From Paludibacter sp. (lineage in GTDB: Bacteria; Bacteroidota; Bacteroidia; Bacteroidales; Paludibacteraceae): a DNA stretch of 64,000 nucleotides. Location of the stretch: assembly GCA_028690665.1 (NCBI GenBank), contig JAQVAV010000005.1, forward strand, positions 124,001-188,000, given 5' to 3'. Below are positions 17,754 through 26,507 of the stretch, one piece after another. The stretch's first letter is position 1, and every line of letters starts with the position of its first letter. The translations under genes were made by a program, and so were the position numbers. Under the pieces are notes generated by a model. The model was not told the DNA's origin, made no database searches, and saw only the letters and a program-made list of their open reading frames with translations.

Positions 17754-19343
17754 ATGAAACTGATCATGAAATCAGAAATCCTGACATATTTAGTACTCTT
17801 ATTGTCGACTTTTGTCTTTGCCGCAGAACCGGCTGATAAGGTGGCTCCAAAATCATTAATAGCAACTGCTTATCCTGCCCATGTAGAAATAACCTGGGCA
17901 AACACACAGGGTTTTGATTACGAAATATACCGACTGACCGAAGGCAACCGAAAGTTTGAAAAATGTACCGAATCTGAAAAATCGGTTTATTTAGATTTTA
18001 TCGGGGATGGTAATCAAGGCAGAACGGTTACCTACAGAGTTGTACCTAAAGGCTTTGAACTTAAAAACAAAGATGCGAAACTATTTGAAGTTTCGGTAAA
18101 AATTCCGGAAAGCACCGACGAAGCCTTATTGGATATGACGCAACGGTATACCACCCGGTATTTCTATAATTTTGCGGACCCTGTAACCGGAATGGCCCGC
18201 GAGCGCAGTAACGATGTAAACGGCAATATTGTAACAACCGGAGGAACAGGCTTTGGAATCATGGCTTTAGTGGCAGGTGCCGAACGTAATTATTTTTCAC
18301 ACGAACAAGCATTTGCAACCATTTCGAAAATTGTAGGATTTCTTGAAAAAGCCGAACGTTTCCATGGCGCATGGTCACATTGGTACAATGCCGACAGTGG
18401 AAAGTCATTTAGTTTTTCGAAATATGATAATGGTGGAGATTTAGTTGAAACAGCTTTTCTGACACAAGGTTTATTGACTGCCCGCCAGTATTTTTTCAAT
18501 GGCAAACCAGAAGAAATGCTTTTATCCAATCGTATTACCCAACTTTGGGAATCCGTAGAATGGAACTGGTATACTCAGGGAACTGATTCGCTTTACTGGC
18601 ACTGGTCGAAAGATTACGGTTGGAAAATGAATCATCGCATCAAAGGATTCGACGAAACAATGATAACATACGTTTTGGCAGCCTCTTCTCCTACTTATCC
18701 CATAAGTAAAAAGGTCTATGAAAGTTGTTATAAAAAATCACCTTATTATTACAACGGCAAAACTTATTACGGAATCAAATTGGATTTAGGAATGGAATAT
18801 GGCGGTCCGTTATTCTTCACCCATTATTCGTTCCTCGGATTAAATCCGAACGGACTGACCGATGGCTACACTGATTATTTTGAACGAAATAAAGCTCATG
18901 TTTTAATCCACAGAGCTTATGCGATAGACAATCCGGAAAAACATAAAGATTATGGTGCCGATCTGTGGGGATTCACATCTTCGGACGATCCTCTGGTTGG
19001 CTACACTTCGCACCATCCGGGAACTCCTGACGAAAACGGAACAGTATCACCTACGGCAGCTCTTTCGTCCATAGTGTATACTCCAAAGGAATCTCTTCAG
19101 GTTTTACGACACCTCTATTTAAAAAAAGGTGCTGAAACTTTTGGAAAATATGGCTTTTACGACGCTTACAATCCAGAACTGACAGAAGGACGGCAGGTAG
19201 TCCGAAGTTATCTTGCCATTGATCAAGGGCCAATAGCCGTCATGATTGAAAATTACAGAAGCGGATTAATATGGAAGCTTTTTATGAGTAATCCCGAAAT
19301 ACATACCGGGCTTGAAAAACTCGGATTTAAAACAGACAACTAA
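17754..19343 (+). CDS. GH144-like (PF10091 'glycoamylase') protein, putative periplasmic beta-1,2-glucanase
   Basis: The 529-residue protein has a non-lipoprotein signal peptide (ending TFVFAAEPA; a second ATG at 17766 may be the start), an FN3-like domain at about 30-115 (HVEITWANTQGFDYEIYRL), and an (alpha/alpha)6 domain with MARERSNDVNGN, TTGGTGFGIM, GDLVETAFLTQGLLTARQYF, LYWHWSKDYGW and GGPLFFTHYSFLGLNP. These match the PF10091 domain of family GH144, whose characterised members hydrolyse beta-1,2-glucan (an endo-enzyme from Chitinophaga, a sophorose-releasing enzyme from Parabacteroides distasonis). It sits between GH3 and SusC. With no lipoprotein Cys it is probably periplasmic and acts on imported oligosaccharides. 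Its paralog at 24866 is a lipoprotein. Confidence 0.83.
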   Translation: MKLIMKSEILTYLVLLLSTFVFAAEPADKVAPKSLIATAYPAHVEITWANTQGFDYEIYRLTEGNRKFEKCTESEKSVYLDFIGDGNQGRTVTYRVVPKGFELKNKDAKLFEVSVKIPESTDEALLDMTQRYTTRYFYNFADPVTGMARERSNDVNGNIVTTGGTGFGIMALVAGAERNYFSHEQAFATISKIVGFLEKAERFHGAWSHWYNADSGKSFSFSKYDNGGDLVETAFLTQGLLTARQYFFNGKPEEMLLSNRITQLWESVEWNWYTQGTDSLYWHWSKDYGWKMNHRIKGFDETMITYVLAASSPTYPISKKVYESCYKKSPYYYNGKTYYGIKLDLGMEYGGPLFFTHYSFLGLNPNGLTDGYTDYFERNKAHVLIHRAYAIDNPEKHKDYGADLWGFTSSDDPLVGYTSHHPGTPDENGTVSPTAALSSIVYTPKESLQVLRHLYLKKGAETFGKYGFYDAYNPELTEGRQVVRSYLAIDQGPIAVMIENYRSGLIWKLFMSNPEIHTGLEKLGFKTDN

Positions 19344-19372
19344 AATCAACCGATAATTAAATGAGATACAAT

Positions 19373-22300
19373 ATGAAAAAACTACGAATTCTTTTATTAC
19401 TTCTTGTCTCAATTGCTTTTGCCGGTTTTACCACGGCACAACAGTTGAAAATACAGGGCGTAATAACCGACAAAAGTAATGGCGAAGCTCTGATAGGAGC
19501 CACCGTTCTCGAAAAAGGAACAAACAACGGTACCATAACCAATATAGATGGACAATTTAGCATTTCCGTTTCCAAAGGAGCGACGTTAGTTATCTCTTAT
19601 GTTGGCTATACTACAAAGGAGATGGTCATATCCAAAAGTGACAATTCTTTCAAGGTTTCGCTTGAACAAGACTCCGAGAATCTCGAAGAAGTGATAGTAG
19701 TAGGTTACGGCACTCAAAAAGCCAAAGACATGACAGCTCCTATTGCCACCGTAAAAGGAAGTGACTTGAACAAACAAATTACTTCGAATCCGATGTCTGC
19801 ACTTCAAGGAAAAATGTCCGGGGTTCAGATTATCAATAGTGGTGCTCCGGGTTCAAGCCCGTCTGTAAAAATACGTGGAGTAGGTTCCATTGGAGATTAC
19901 GGCAATCCGCTTTATGTGGTGGACGGTGTATTTGTTGACAATATCGATTTTTTGAGTAGCAGCGATATTGAAGATCTTACAGTTTTGAAAGATGCTTCTG
20001 CTGCCGCTATTTATGGTGTTCGTGCAGCAAACGGGGTTGTATTAATTACAACTAAAAAAGGGAAACTCGATCAAACAAACATTAGCTACGAGGGCTACGT
20101 TGGCTATCAGGTTCCTACAAACGTTATGAAACTCACCAACACCGCACAATACGTCGAGTTAATGAACGAGGCAAATGCAAACACATCCGGATATACTACT
20201 TTATCTGCAAGCAACTATCCTGCAAGCACCGACTGGTATAGCGAACTTCTTCGTAACGCATTAACACACAGTCATAGTTTGGATATTTCCGGAGCATCAG
20301 AAAAAACGAGCTATGCATTCGGAGCAAACTACTTCTATCAGGAAGGTATTATGATCGGGAATAATGATTATAGTCGTCTGAACTTCAGAGGTAGAATTGA
20401 CCAAAAAGTAAACAATTGGCTTTCTATTGGATTCAACAATGTGTTTTCAAACTACACAAAATACTCGGCAGACAACACCGCTTTCTTTCAGGCATTTGTA
20501 AATCCTCCGGTTTATCCTGTATATGACAGTTCAAACACAGACGCTTATCCCGTTGATTTTGGAGCAGTACAGAATTACGGCTATGGAAACTCTTATGGAA
20601 ATCCTGTTGCCATAGCCTATTATAATAATAACAAAGAAAAAGGAATAAAAAACATTTTATCGGTATATGCTGAAGCTGATTTAATTAAAAACAAACTAAA
20701 ATTCAGAACTTCATATAATCTGGATTTCAACGAATGGCTTTCGCGCGATTATTCTCCTGAGTTTTATGTAGGAGGTTCTCAAGGTCTTTCACATTCAGTT
20801 CTTAGCAAAACATTTGGGGTTAGCTACAAACACATTATTGATAACTTACTTACATTCAATGATAGAAAAGGAGCCAATTCATATACTGTTATGCTTGGAC
20901 AATCCACCCGGCTGGAACGAAAATACAATATGACAGGAACTGCCCTTAACGTAACTGACTATGACGAACAATCTTTGTATTTAAGCAAAGGATCGTCAAC
21001 TGGAATTAAAATAGCTGACAATGATGATGTATACGGATATAATGGCATGTCATATTTTACAAGAGGGACATACAATTATTCTGATAAGTATTTAGCAACT
21101 TTTACTTTCAGAGCCGACTGGAGTTCTAAATATCAGGATAGATGGGGGTACTTTCCTTCATTAGGGTTAGGTTGGGTAATGACTAATGAAAACTTCATGA
21201 AACAACAAAACACATTCAGTTATCTCAAATTTAGAACCAGTTGGGGTATGCTGGGAAATGACAATGTACCTGCAAATTCAGAAGAAATTCTTGGCTCTAC
21301 CGGCGCAGCAAGCTCCGGTGTATTCGGCGATGCCTTGGTTGATGGAGTAGGTGCACAAACTGTTTATAATAATTATTTAAAATGGGAAGTCGTAAAAGAG
21401 TTCAATGCGGGCTTCGATTTTACTTTCAGCAATGAAAAGCTAAGAGGAGAATTAGACTACTATAACCGTATTACCAGCAATGTAGTTTTCTACGCACCGG
21501 TATCTGCCGGAGGTGGAACTGCGAGTTTGCTTGGTAATTACGGAACGGTACAAAATCAGGGAATTGAGTTTAGTTTAAATTATGGAGATAAAATAACTAA
21601 AGACTTAAAATACACAATTGGGTTCAATGCGACAACCATTGCCAACAAAGTACTTAGTCTGAATGGCGAACGCGAATATATTCCGGGAGGTGAGGTTCGT
21701 GGAAATTACACTACCCGTACTGCTGTCGGTCATGCTATCGGGTCATTCTACGGATATGAAATTGATGGTGTTTACGCAAGTGAATCAGAAGCTTTACGCT
21801 CCACTGTAAGCCAGTCTATCATGGATGCCGGCTATTTCAAATACCGCGACCAAAATGGAGACAATGTTATTGATGAAAATGATAAGGTTTACCTTGGAAG
21901 CCCGATTCCATGGCTAATGGGTGGTATCGACTTAGGAATGAATTATAAAAACATCGATGCCAGTGTTACTTTCCAGGGACAATTCGGGAATAAAATATTG
22001 AATGCAAAACGTATGAATCGGGATGTATTTACGGATGGAAATTACGACCTCGATTTTTATAATAACCGATGGACTACCGACAACAAATCAAGTACTTATC
22101 CATCGGCAGAAGCCTACAATTCCTCGTTCATTCAACAAGCCAATGATTTCTTTGTAGAAGATGGATCGTACATCAGGATACAAAACATTCAGATTGGCTA
22201 CAATTGGGATAAAATAAAGGGAATAAAAAATCTACGGGTATATCTTTCGGCACAACGGCCTTTTACATATTTTACGTATAAAGGATTTACCCCGGAGGTA

Positions 22301-22390
22301 AGTGGAAGCAACCCGACTGAGATGGGTATCGATACATCTACGTACCCAATGCAAGCTATTTACACCTGTGGACTAAAAGTTAATTTCTAA
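19373..22390 (+). CDS. SusC/RagA-family TonB-linked outer-membrane transporter
   Basis: From the ATG at 19373 (MKKLRILLLLLVSIAFAGF, signal peptide) the protein is 1005 residues. An N-terminal carboxypeptidase-like regulatory domain (IQGVITDKSNGEALIGATV, DGQFSISVSKGATLVISYVG) is followed by the TonB box region LEEVIVVGYGTQ, a plug (SALQGKMSGVQI, IRGVGSIGDYGNPLYVVDG, IEDLTVLKDASAAAIYGVRA) and a 22-strand-type barrel ending in VNF. An in-frame ATG at 19361 would only lengthen the N terminus. It should import oligosaccharides across the outer membrane with the SusD partner encoded 13 bp downstream. The beta-1,2-glucan substrate is inferred from the GH144-like neighbours. Confidence 0.95.
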   Translation: MKKLRILLLLLVSIAFAGFTTAQQLKIQGVITDKSNGEALIGATVLEKGTNNGTITNIDGQFSISVSKGATLVISYVGYTTKEMVISKSDNSFKVSLEQDSENLEEVIVVGYGTQKAKDMTAPIATVKGSDLNKQITSNPMSALQGKMSGVQIINSGAPGSSPSVKIRGVGSIGDYGNPLYVVDGVFVDNIDFLSSSDIEDLTVLKDASAAAIYGVRAANGVVLITTKKGKLDQTNISYEGYVGYQVPTNVMKLTNTAQYVELMNEANANTSGYTTLSASNYPASTDWYSELLRNALTHSHSLDISGASEKTSYAFGANYFYQEGIMIGNNDYSRLNFRGRIDQKVNNWLSIGFNNVFSNYTKYSADNTAFFQAFVNPPVYPVYDSSNTDAYPVDFGAVQNYGYGNSYGNPVAIAYYNNNKEKGIKNILSVYAEADLIKNKLKFRTSYNLDFNEWLSRDYSPEFYVGGSQGLSHSVLSKTFGVSYKHIIDNLLTFNDRKGANSYTVMLGQSTRLERKYNMTGTALNVTDYDEQSLYLSKGSSTGIKIADNDDVYGYNGMSYFTRGTYNYSDKYLATFTFRADWSSKYQDRWGYFPSLGLGWVMTNENFMKQQNTFSYLKFRTSWGMLGNDNVPANSEEILGSTGAASSGVFGDALVDGVGAQTVYNNYLKWEVVKEFNAGFDFTFSNEKLRGELDYYNRITSNVVFYAPVSAGGGTASLLGNYGTVQNQGIEFSLNYGDKITKDLKYTIGFNATTIANKVLSLNGEREYIPGGEVRGNYTTRTAVGHAIGSFYGYEIDGVYASESEALRSTVSQSIMDAGYFKYRDQNGDNVIDENDKVYLGSPIPWLMGGIDLGMNYKNIDASVTFQGQFGNKILNAKRMNRDVFTDGNYDLDFYNNRWTTDNKSSTYPSAEAYNSSFIQQANDFFVEDGSYIRIQNIQIGYNWDKIKGIKNLRVYLSAQRPFTYFTYKGFTPEVSGSNPTEMGIDTSTYPMQAIYTCGLKVNF

Positions 22391-22403
22391 ATAAAATACA
22401 AAT

Positions 22404-23903
22404 ATGAAAAATAAAATAATCATACCAATAATAAGTGCCTTGTTGTTTACAGCATGTAGCGATTTTCTGGACATACGTCCGGAAGGCACAGTTCCATCGA
22501 CAGGGTTGGATTATACAAAAACAGAAAATATATTTAAACCGGTAAGTGCGGCATACGCAAGCTTACGCGAAAATGGTCATGAATTTTCCTATATAGGCGC
22601 GTTCGAAATCACATCGGATGACGCTGACAAAGGAAGTACAGCGTCCGACAATCCTGAAACGAAGCAATTTGACCAGTTTACTTACGATGCGTCCAATAGT
22701 CTGATAGCCAGTTTATGGACAGGTTATTACAACATTGTAAGTGCGGCTAACAATGCTATTTACCAGATGCCTCTTTTCGAAGAACAGATGGGAACGGAAG
22801 ACAATAAAGAATATACCCGTCAGTGTGCAGCTGAGGCTAAAGTTATTCGCGCCTACGCTTATTTCAACCTGACACGTTTATTCGGAAGCGTTCCTATCAT
22901 CGATACCATCATGACATCGGACGATCTTTCATCAAAACCTCAGGCAACAAAATCTGAGTTATATGCCTTTATTGAAAAAGATTTGCAGGAAGCTATTCCA
23001 TTACTTCCAAGTTCATACGCCAAGAGTTGGGCTGGCCGATTAACAAATTATTCTGCAATGGGCATTAAAGCTAAAGTACACATGTATCATGCGGCCTTAG
23101 AAAACAGTGCAGCCAACTGGGATTCAGTAGCTGTTCTTACTGATAAAATAATGGCCTCCGGCAAATTCGATTTGTTATCGGACTTTCGTTCAGTATTTTC
23201 TATAGATGAAGAGAACAGTAAAGAATCCCTTTTCGAAATACAAAGCTCTACTTTTGGAAATTCAAGTGGTGAAGATACTTATACAGAATATGCTTATGTA
23301 CAAGGTCCACGTGGAAACAGTCCTTCAAACATGCAGGGTTGGGGATTTTGCACTCCAAGTAATTCCCTGATCAATTTCTTTACAACAAGAAACGATTCTG
23401 TTCGTGCTCTGGCTACATTTCTCTACCGTGGAACTATGACCCCGGAAGGTGACAGTATAAAAACCGCCTGTACAAACCCTGTATATAACGGAAAAGTTTA
23501 CACTCCGTCGGAATACAATAACTGGAACTACAATGGTTACGGATTTGACTACAATATTCGAATTCTTCGTTATTCCGATATTCTACTCATGTTTGCCGAA
23601 GCAAAACAGAACGGTTCCACATTGGGTAACACAAGCGGATTTACAGCCCTGAGCGCAATAAACAAAGTACGCGAACGCGTTAGTCTCGACGATCTGGAAA
23701 GTTTATCACTTCAGGATATTTGGGACGAACGTCGTGCCGAACTGGCATTGGAAGAAGACCGCTTTTTCGATCTGGTACGTACCGGGCAAGCATCAAGTGT
23801 TCTTTCGTCACTTGGTTATGTAGAAGGCAAAAACAATGTTTTCCCCATACCTGCAACCCAATTACAATTAAATACAAGTTTGAATCAAAATCCGAATTAT
23901 TAA
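22404..23903 (+). CDS. SusD/RagB-family surface glycan-binding lipoprotein
   Basis: The 499-residue protein has a lipoprotein signal (LLFTACSDFLDIRPEG, Cys near residue 18) and the SusD hallmarks: N-terminal tetratricopeptide helices (AAEAKVIRAYAYFNLTRLFG, PLLPSSYAKSWAGRLTNYSA), a mid-region ligand-binding insertion, and the C-terminal RagB block with LRYSDILLMFAEAKQNG, INKVRERVSLDDL, DIWDERRAELALEEDRFFDLVRTG and FPIPATQLQLN. It forms the lid of the SusC transporter encoded just upstream. Spacing and order are standard for a polysaccharide utilization locus. Confidence 0.95.
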   Translation: MKNKIIIPIISALLFTACSDFLDIRPEGTVPSTGLDYTKTENIFKPVSAAYASLRENGHEFSYIGAFEITSDDADKGSTASDNPETKQFDQFTYDASNSLIASLWTGYYNIVSAANNAIYQMPLFEEQMGTEDNKEYTRQCAAEAKVIRAYAYFNLTRLFGSVPIIDTIMTSDDLSSKPQATKSELYAFIEKDLQEAIPLLPSSYAKSWAGRLTNYSAMGIKAKVHMYHAALENSAANWDSVAVLTDKIMASGKFDLLSDFRSVFSIDEENSKESLFEIQSSTFGNSSGEDTYTEYAYVQGPRGNSPSNMQGWGFCTPSNSLINFFTTRNDSVRALATFLYRGTMTPEGDSIKTACTNPVYNGKVYTPSEYNNWNYNGYGFDYNIRILRYSDILLMFAEAKQNGSTLGNTSGFTALSAINKVRERVSLDDLESLSLQDIWDERRAELALEEDRFFDLVRTGQASSVLSSLGYVEGKNNVFPIPATQLQLNTSLNQNPNY

Positions 23904-23944
23904 TAAATTAACAACAAATGTCTAATTCTAAAATTCTATTTATC

Positions 23945-24793
23945 ATGAAAAAAACAAATTTTTATGGCTTATTAGCCGTTTTTGCAATGCTTTTTATAGG
24001 GGTTACATCCTGTAAAGATAATGGAGATGATCCCAATGCAGGGAAAATCGATCCTAGTACTATTGCTACAGATAGCTTAGTAGCTTATTTCCCATTCGAT
24101 GGTAACGGCGTAGACCAAATTTCAAGTCTTACTCCTTCATCAAATTCCTATGTAACATACGTTACCGGGCGTCGTAATCAATGTTATCAGGGAGACACTC
24201 TTGCTTATCTTAAATATTCTCTATCAAGTACAAGTAAACTTGCTACAATGACAGATGGATTTACTGTATCAGCATGGGTTAAAAGTTCAGCGATTAATGG
24301 GAAAAGTGCTCCTGCACAAGGAATTCTTCAGATTGACAGATCTGACGGCGATACTAACTGGGGTAACCTAAACTGGTTCCAAGAAAGAGATAACCAAGAA
24401 ACCAGTACTGACAGTTGTTTCTATAAATGTACTTTCAATGCTAATTCTGACACCAACTGGGGTGTAGAAAATTTTTTCTCTAAATTTTTGGCAAATAAAT
24501 GGCAATATATTACACTTACATATAATTCAACAACTTCTATATTCAATATGTATATTAATGGTGTAGTATACAGTGAAAGAACTCATGATTCAAATGGAGC
24601 TGGCGAGCTTACGTTTACCGGAGCAGACTATATGGTCGTAGGAACATGGGTTAACAATGCCGTCTACACGGCTGTAAGCTGGCAAGATTATTTCAGAGGA
24701 AATTTAGATGAATTAAGAATTTACAATGCCGGTCTTTCTGCAAGTCAGGTTAAAGAGCTGTATGATGCTGAAGTTACTCAGCTTACAGAATAG
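23945..24793 (+). CDS. surface lipoprotein with LamG/concanavalin A-like domain
   Basis: I chose the ATG at 23945 because it begins a lipoprotein signal (MKKTNFYGLLAVFAMLFIGV then TSCKDNGDD); an ATG at 23918 adds nine residues. After a short acidic linker comes a LamG-type jelly roll of about 220 residues: LVAYFPFDGNGVDQ, GFTVSAWVKSS, NKWQYITLTYNSTTSIFNMYING and FRGNLDELRIYNAGLSASQVKELYD are its classical strands. It follows SusD in the position where SusE/SusF-like glycan-binding proteins are found, so it is probably an accessory surface glycan-binding protein. A strong terminator follows. Confidence 0.88.
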   Translation: MKKTNFYGLLAVFAMLFIGVTSCKDNGDDPNAGKIDPSTIATDSLVAYFPFDGNGVDQISSLTPSSNSYVTYVTGRRNQCYQGDTLAYLKYSLSSTSKLATMTDGFTVSAWVKSSAINGKSAPAQGILQIDRSDGDTNWGNLNWFQERDNQETSTDSCFYKCTFNANSDTNWGVENFFSKFLANKWQYITLTYNSTTSIFNMYINGVVYSERTHDSNGAGELTFTGADYMVVGTWVNNAVYTAVSWQDYFRGNLDELRIYNAGLSASQVKELYDAEVTQLTE

Positions 24794-24814
24794 TTTTCTT
24801 AAGTTTTTCATAAA

Positions 24815-24848
24815 AGCTGCCGGTTACACACCCGGCAGCTATTTTTTT
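24815..24848 (+). terminator. strong rho-independent terminator after the SusD-LamG unit
   Basis: AGCTGCCGG (24815-24823) pairs perfectly with CCGGCAGCT (24832-24840) across an eight-base loop, followed by seven T (24842-24848). It lies between the LamG gene and the second GH144-like gene, so it should lower expression of the latter relative to SusC/D. Confidence 0.92.
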
Positions 24849-24865
24849 CTTAAATTGAAACAAAC

Positions 24866-26503
24866 ATGAAAAAAACAACAGTTATCATATTACTAGCATT
24901 AAGTATATTCTCTTGCAAACAAGAAGTAGAAACCGTTGCACCGGAAGCATACATTGATTATGCATATATTAATGATAATTACGTGGCCAGCGGCAAAACC
25001 ATTTACAATATTCCGGTAGATTCTGTTGTTATAAAACTTGAATTTTCAACATCTGTAGATCAAACAAAACTTGATCCGAATAAATTTTATGTTACAAACT
25101 CGATAGATACTTCTTTTGCTTTTTTCAACCCTGAGAACTCTAAACAAATTATTTTTAAAATCAGCAAACAATTAAAAAACTACACAACTTATAAATTAGC
25201 AATAGGAAGCGGCGAGCAACTCGGAGTAAATTTGAGCGAAGATTATCTTTATTCGTTTATTACCCAATTAGATTCTACGGCCAAGTTTCCGGAAATTTCT
25301 GACGACAGCCTGCTTACTCTGGTACAAAAACAAACATTTAAATACTTTTGGGACTACGGACATCCTGTTTCCGGCTTAGCCCGCGAACGCTATGGTTCAG
25401 GAGAAACAGTCACCACAGGTGGTTCCGGGTTTGGAATCATGTCCATTCCGGTAGCCATCGAACGGGGTTTCATTACTCGTGAACAGGGTTTCGAACGTTT
25501 GGATACCATTGTAAGCTTTCTAAACACCAAAGCCGACAGGTTTCACGAAGCATTTCCACATTGGATGAATGGAACATCAGGCGCTGTAATTCCTTTCAGC
25601 ACAAAAGATGATGGAGCCGATCTGGTGGAAACTGCATTTCTGTTTGAGGGTTTGCTGACAATACAACAATATTTTAAAAATGGCACAACAGCGGAAAAAG
25701 CCATGTGCGATACTATTCAAAAAATGTGGGAAGCTGTTGAGTGGACATGGTTTCAACAGAATGGACAGGAAAAACTTTACTGGCATTGGTCTCCGGATTA
25801 CAGCTGGGATATGAACATGCCTGTAACCGGTTGGAACGAAGCTTTACTTATATATGTGTTAGCCGCATCATCACCAACCTACCCTATCGACAAATCAGTT
25901 TATGAAAACGGCTGGGCTCAAAACGGAGGTATTATTAACGGAAAATCTTTTTACGATATAACTCTTCCGTTGGGTTCTGATAAAGGCGGGCCTCTATTTT
26001 TTGCTCACTATTCATTTCTGGGATTGAACCCAACCAATCTTTCCGATCAATATGCTGCGTATATGATCCAAAACACGGCACATGCCCAGATCAACTATAG
26101 CTATTGTGTGGCTAATCCGAAAAAGAATTTCGGATTCAGCAGCGATTGCTGGGGGCTTACAGCCAGCGATACTTACAATGGTTACACTGCTTCATCTCCA
26201 ACCAACGATGTTGGTACAATTGCTCCAACAGCAGCACTAGCATCATTCCCTTACACTCCAACCGAGAGCATGAAAGCATTGCACTTCTTTTATTACGTGT
26301 TAGGCGATAAAATTTGGGGAGATTATGGTTTTACCGATGCTTTTAATTTAAATCAGAATTGGTTTGCATCATCTTATCTCGCAATTGATCAGGGACCAAT
26401 TATTGCAATGATTGAAAATTACAGAACCGGACTACTCTGGAATCTCTTCATGCAAAACACAGATATTCAGAATGGATTAACACGCCTCGGCTTCAGTTAT
26501 TAA
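24866..26503 (+). CDS. GH144-like lipoprotein, putative surface beta-1,2-glucanase
   Basis: The 545-residue protein has a lipoprotein signal (LLALSIFSCKQEVE, Cys17) followed by an Ig-like (Big_5-type) domain at about 30-135 (VVIKLEFSTSVDQTKLDPNKF, YTTYKLAIGSGEQLG). The catalytic domain follows: LARERYGSGETVTTGGSGFG, GADLVETAFLFEGLLTIQQY, LYWHWSPDYSW, GGPLFFAHYSFLGLNP and SSYLAIDQGPIIAMIENYRTG. It aligns along its whole length with the protein at 17754 but differs in N-terminal domain and targeting. As a lipoprotein with acidic residues near the Cys it is the likelier surface enzyme that makes the first cuts. Family assignment rests on motif memory; mode of action (endo or exo) cannot be told. 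Confidence 0.83.
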   Translation: MKKTTVIILLALSIFSCKQEVETVAPEAYIDYAYINDNYVASGKTIYNIPVDSVVIKLEFSTSVDQTKLDPNKFYVTNSIDTSFAFFNPENSKQIIFKISKQLKNYTTYKLAIGSGEQLGVNLSEDYLYSFITQLDSTAKFPEISDDSLLTLVQKQTFKYFWDYGHPVSGLARERYGSGETVTTGGSGFGIMSIPVAIERGFITREQGFERLDTIVSFLNTKADRFHEAFPHWMNGTSGAVIPFSTKDDGADLVETAFLFEGLLTIQQYFKNGTTAEKAMCDTIQKMWEAVEWTWFQQNGQEKLYWHWSPDYSWDMNMPVTGWNEALLIYVLAASSPTYPIDKSVYENGWAQNGGIINGKSFYDITLPLGSDKGGPLFFAHYSFLGLNPTNLSDQYAAYMIQNTAHAQINYSYCVANPKKNFGFSSDCWGLTASDTYNGYTASSPTNDVGTIAPTAALASFPYTPTESMKALHFFYYVLGDKIWGDYGFTDAFNLNQNWFASSYLAIDQGPIIAMIENYRTGLLWNLFMQNTDIQNGLTRLGFSY

Positions 26504-26507
26504 TCTG

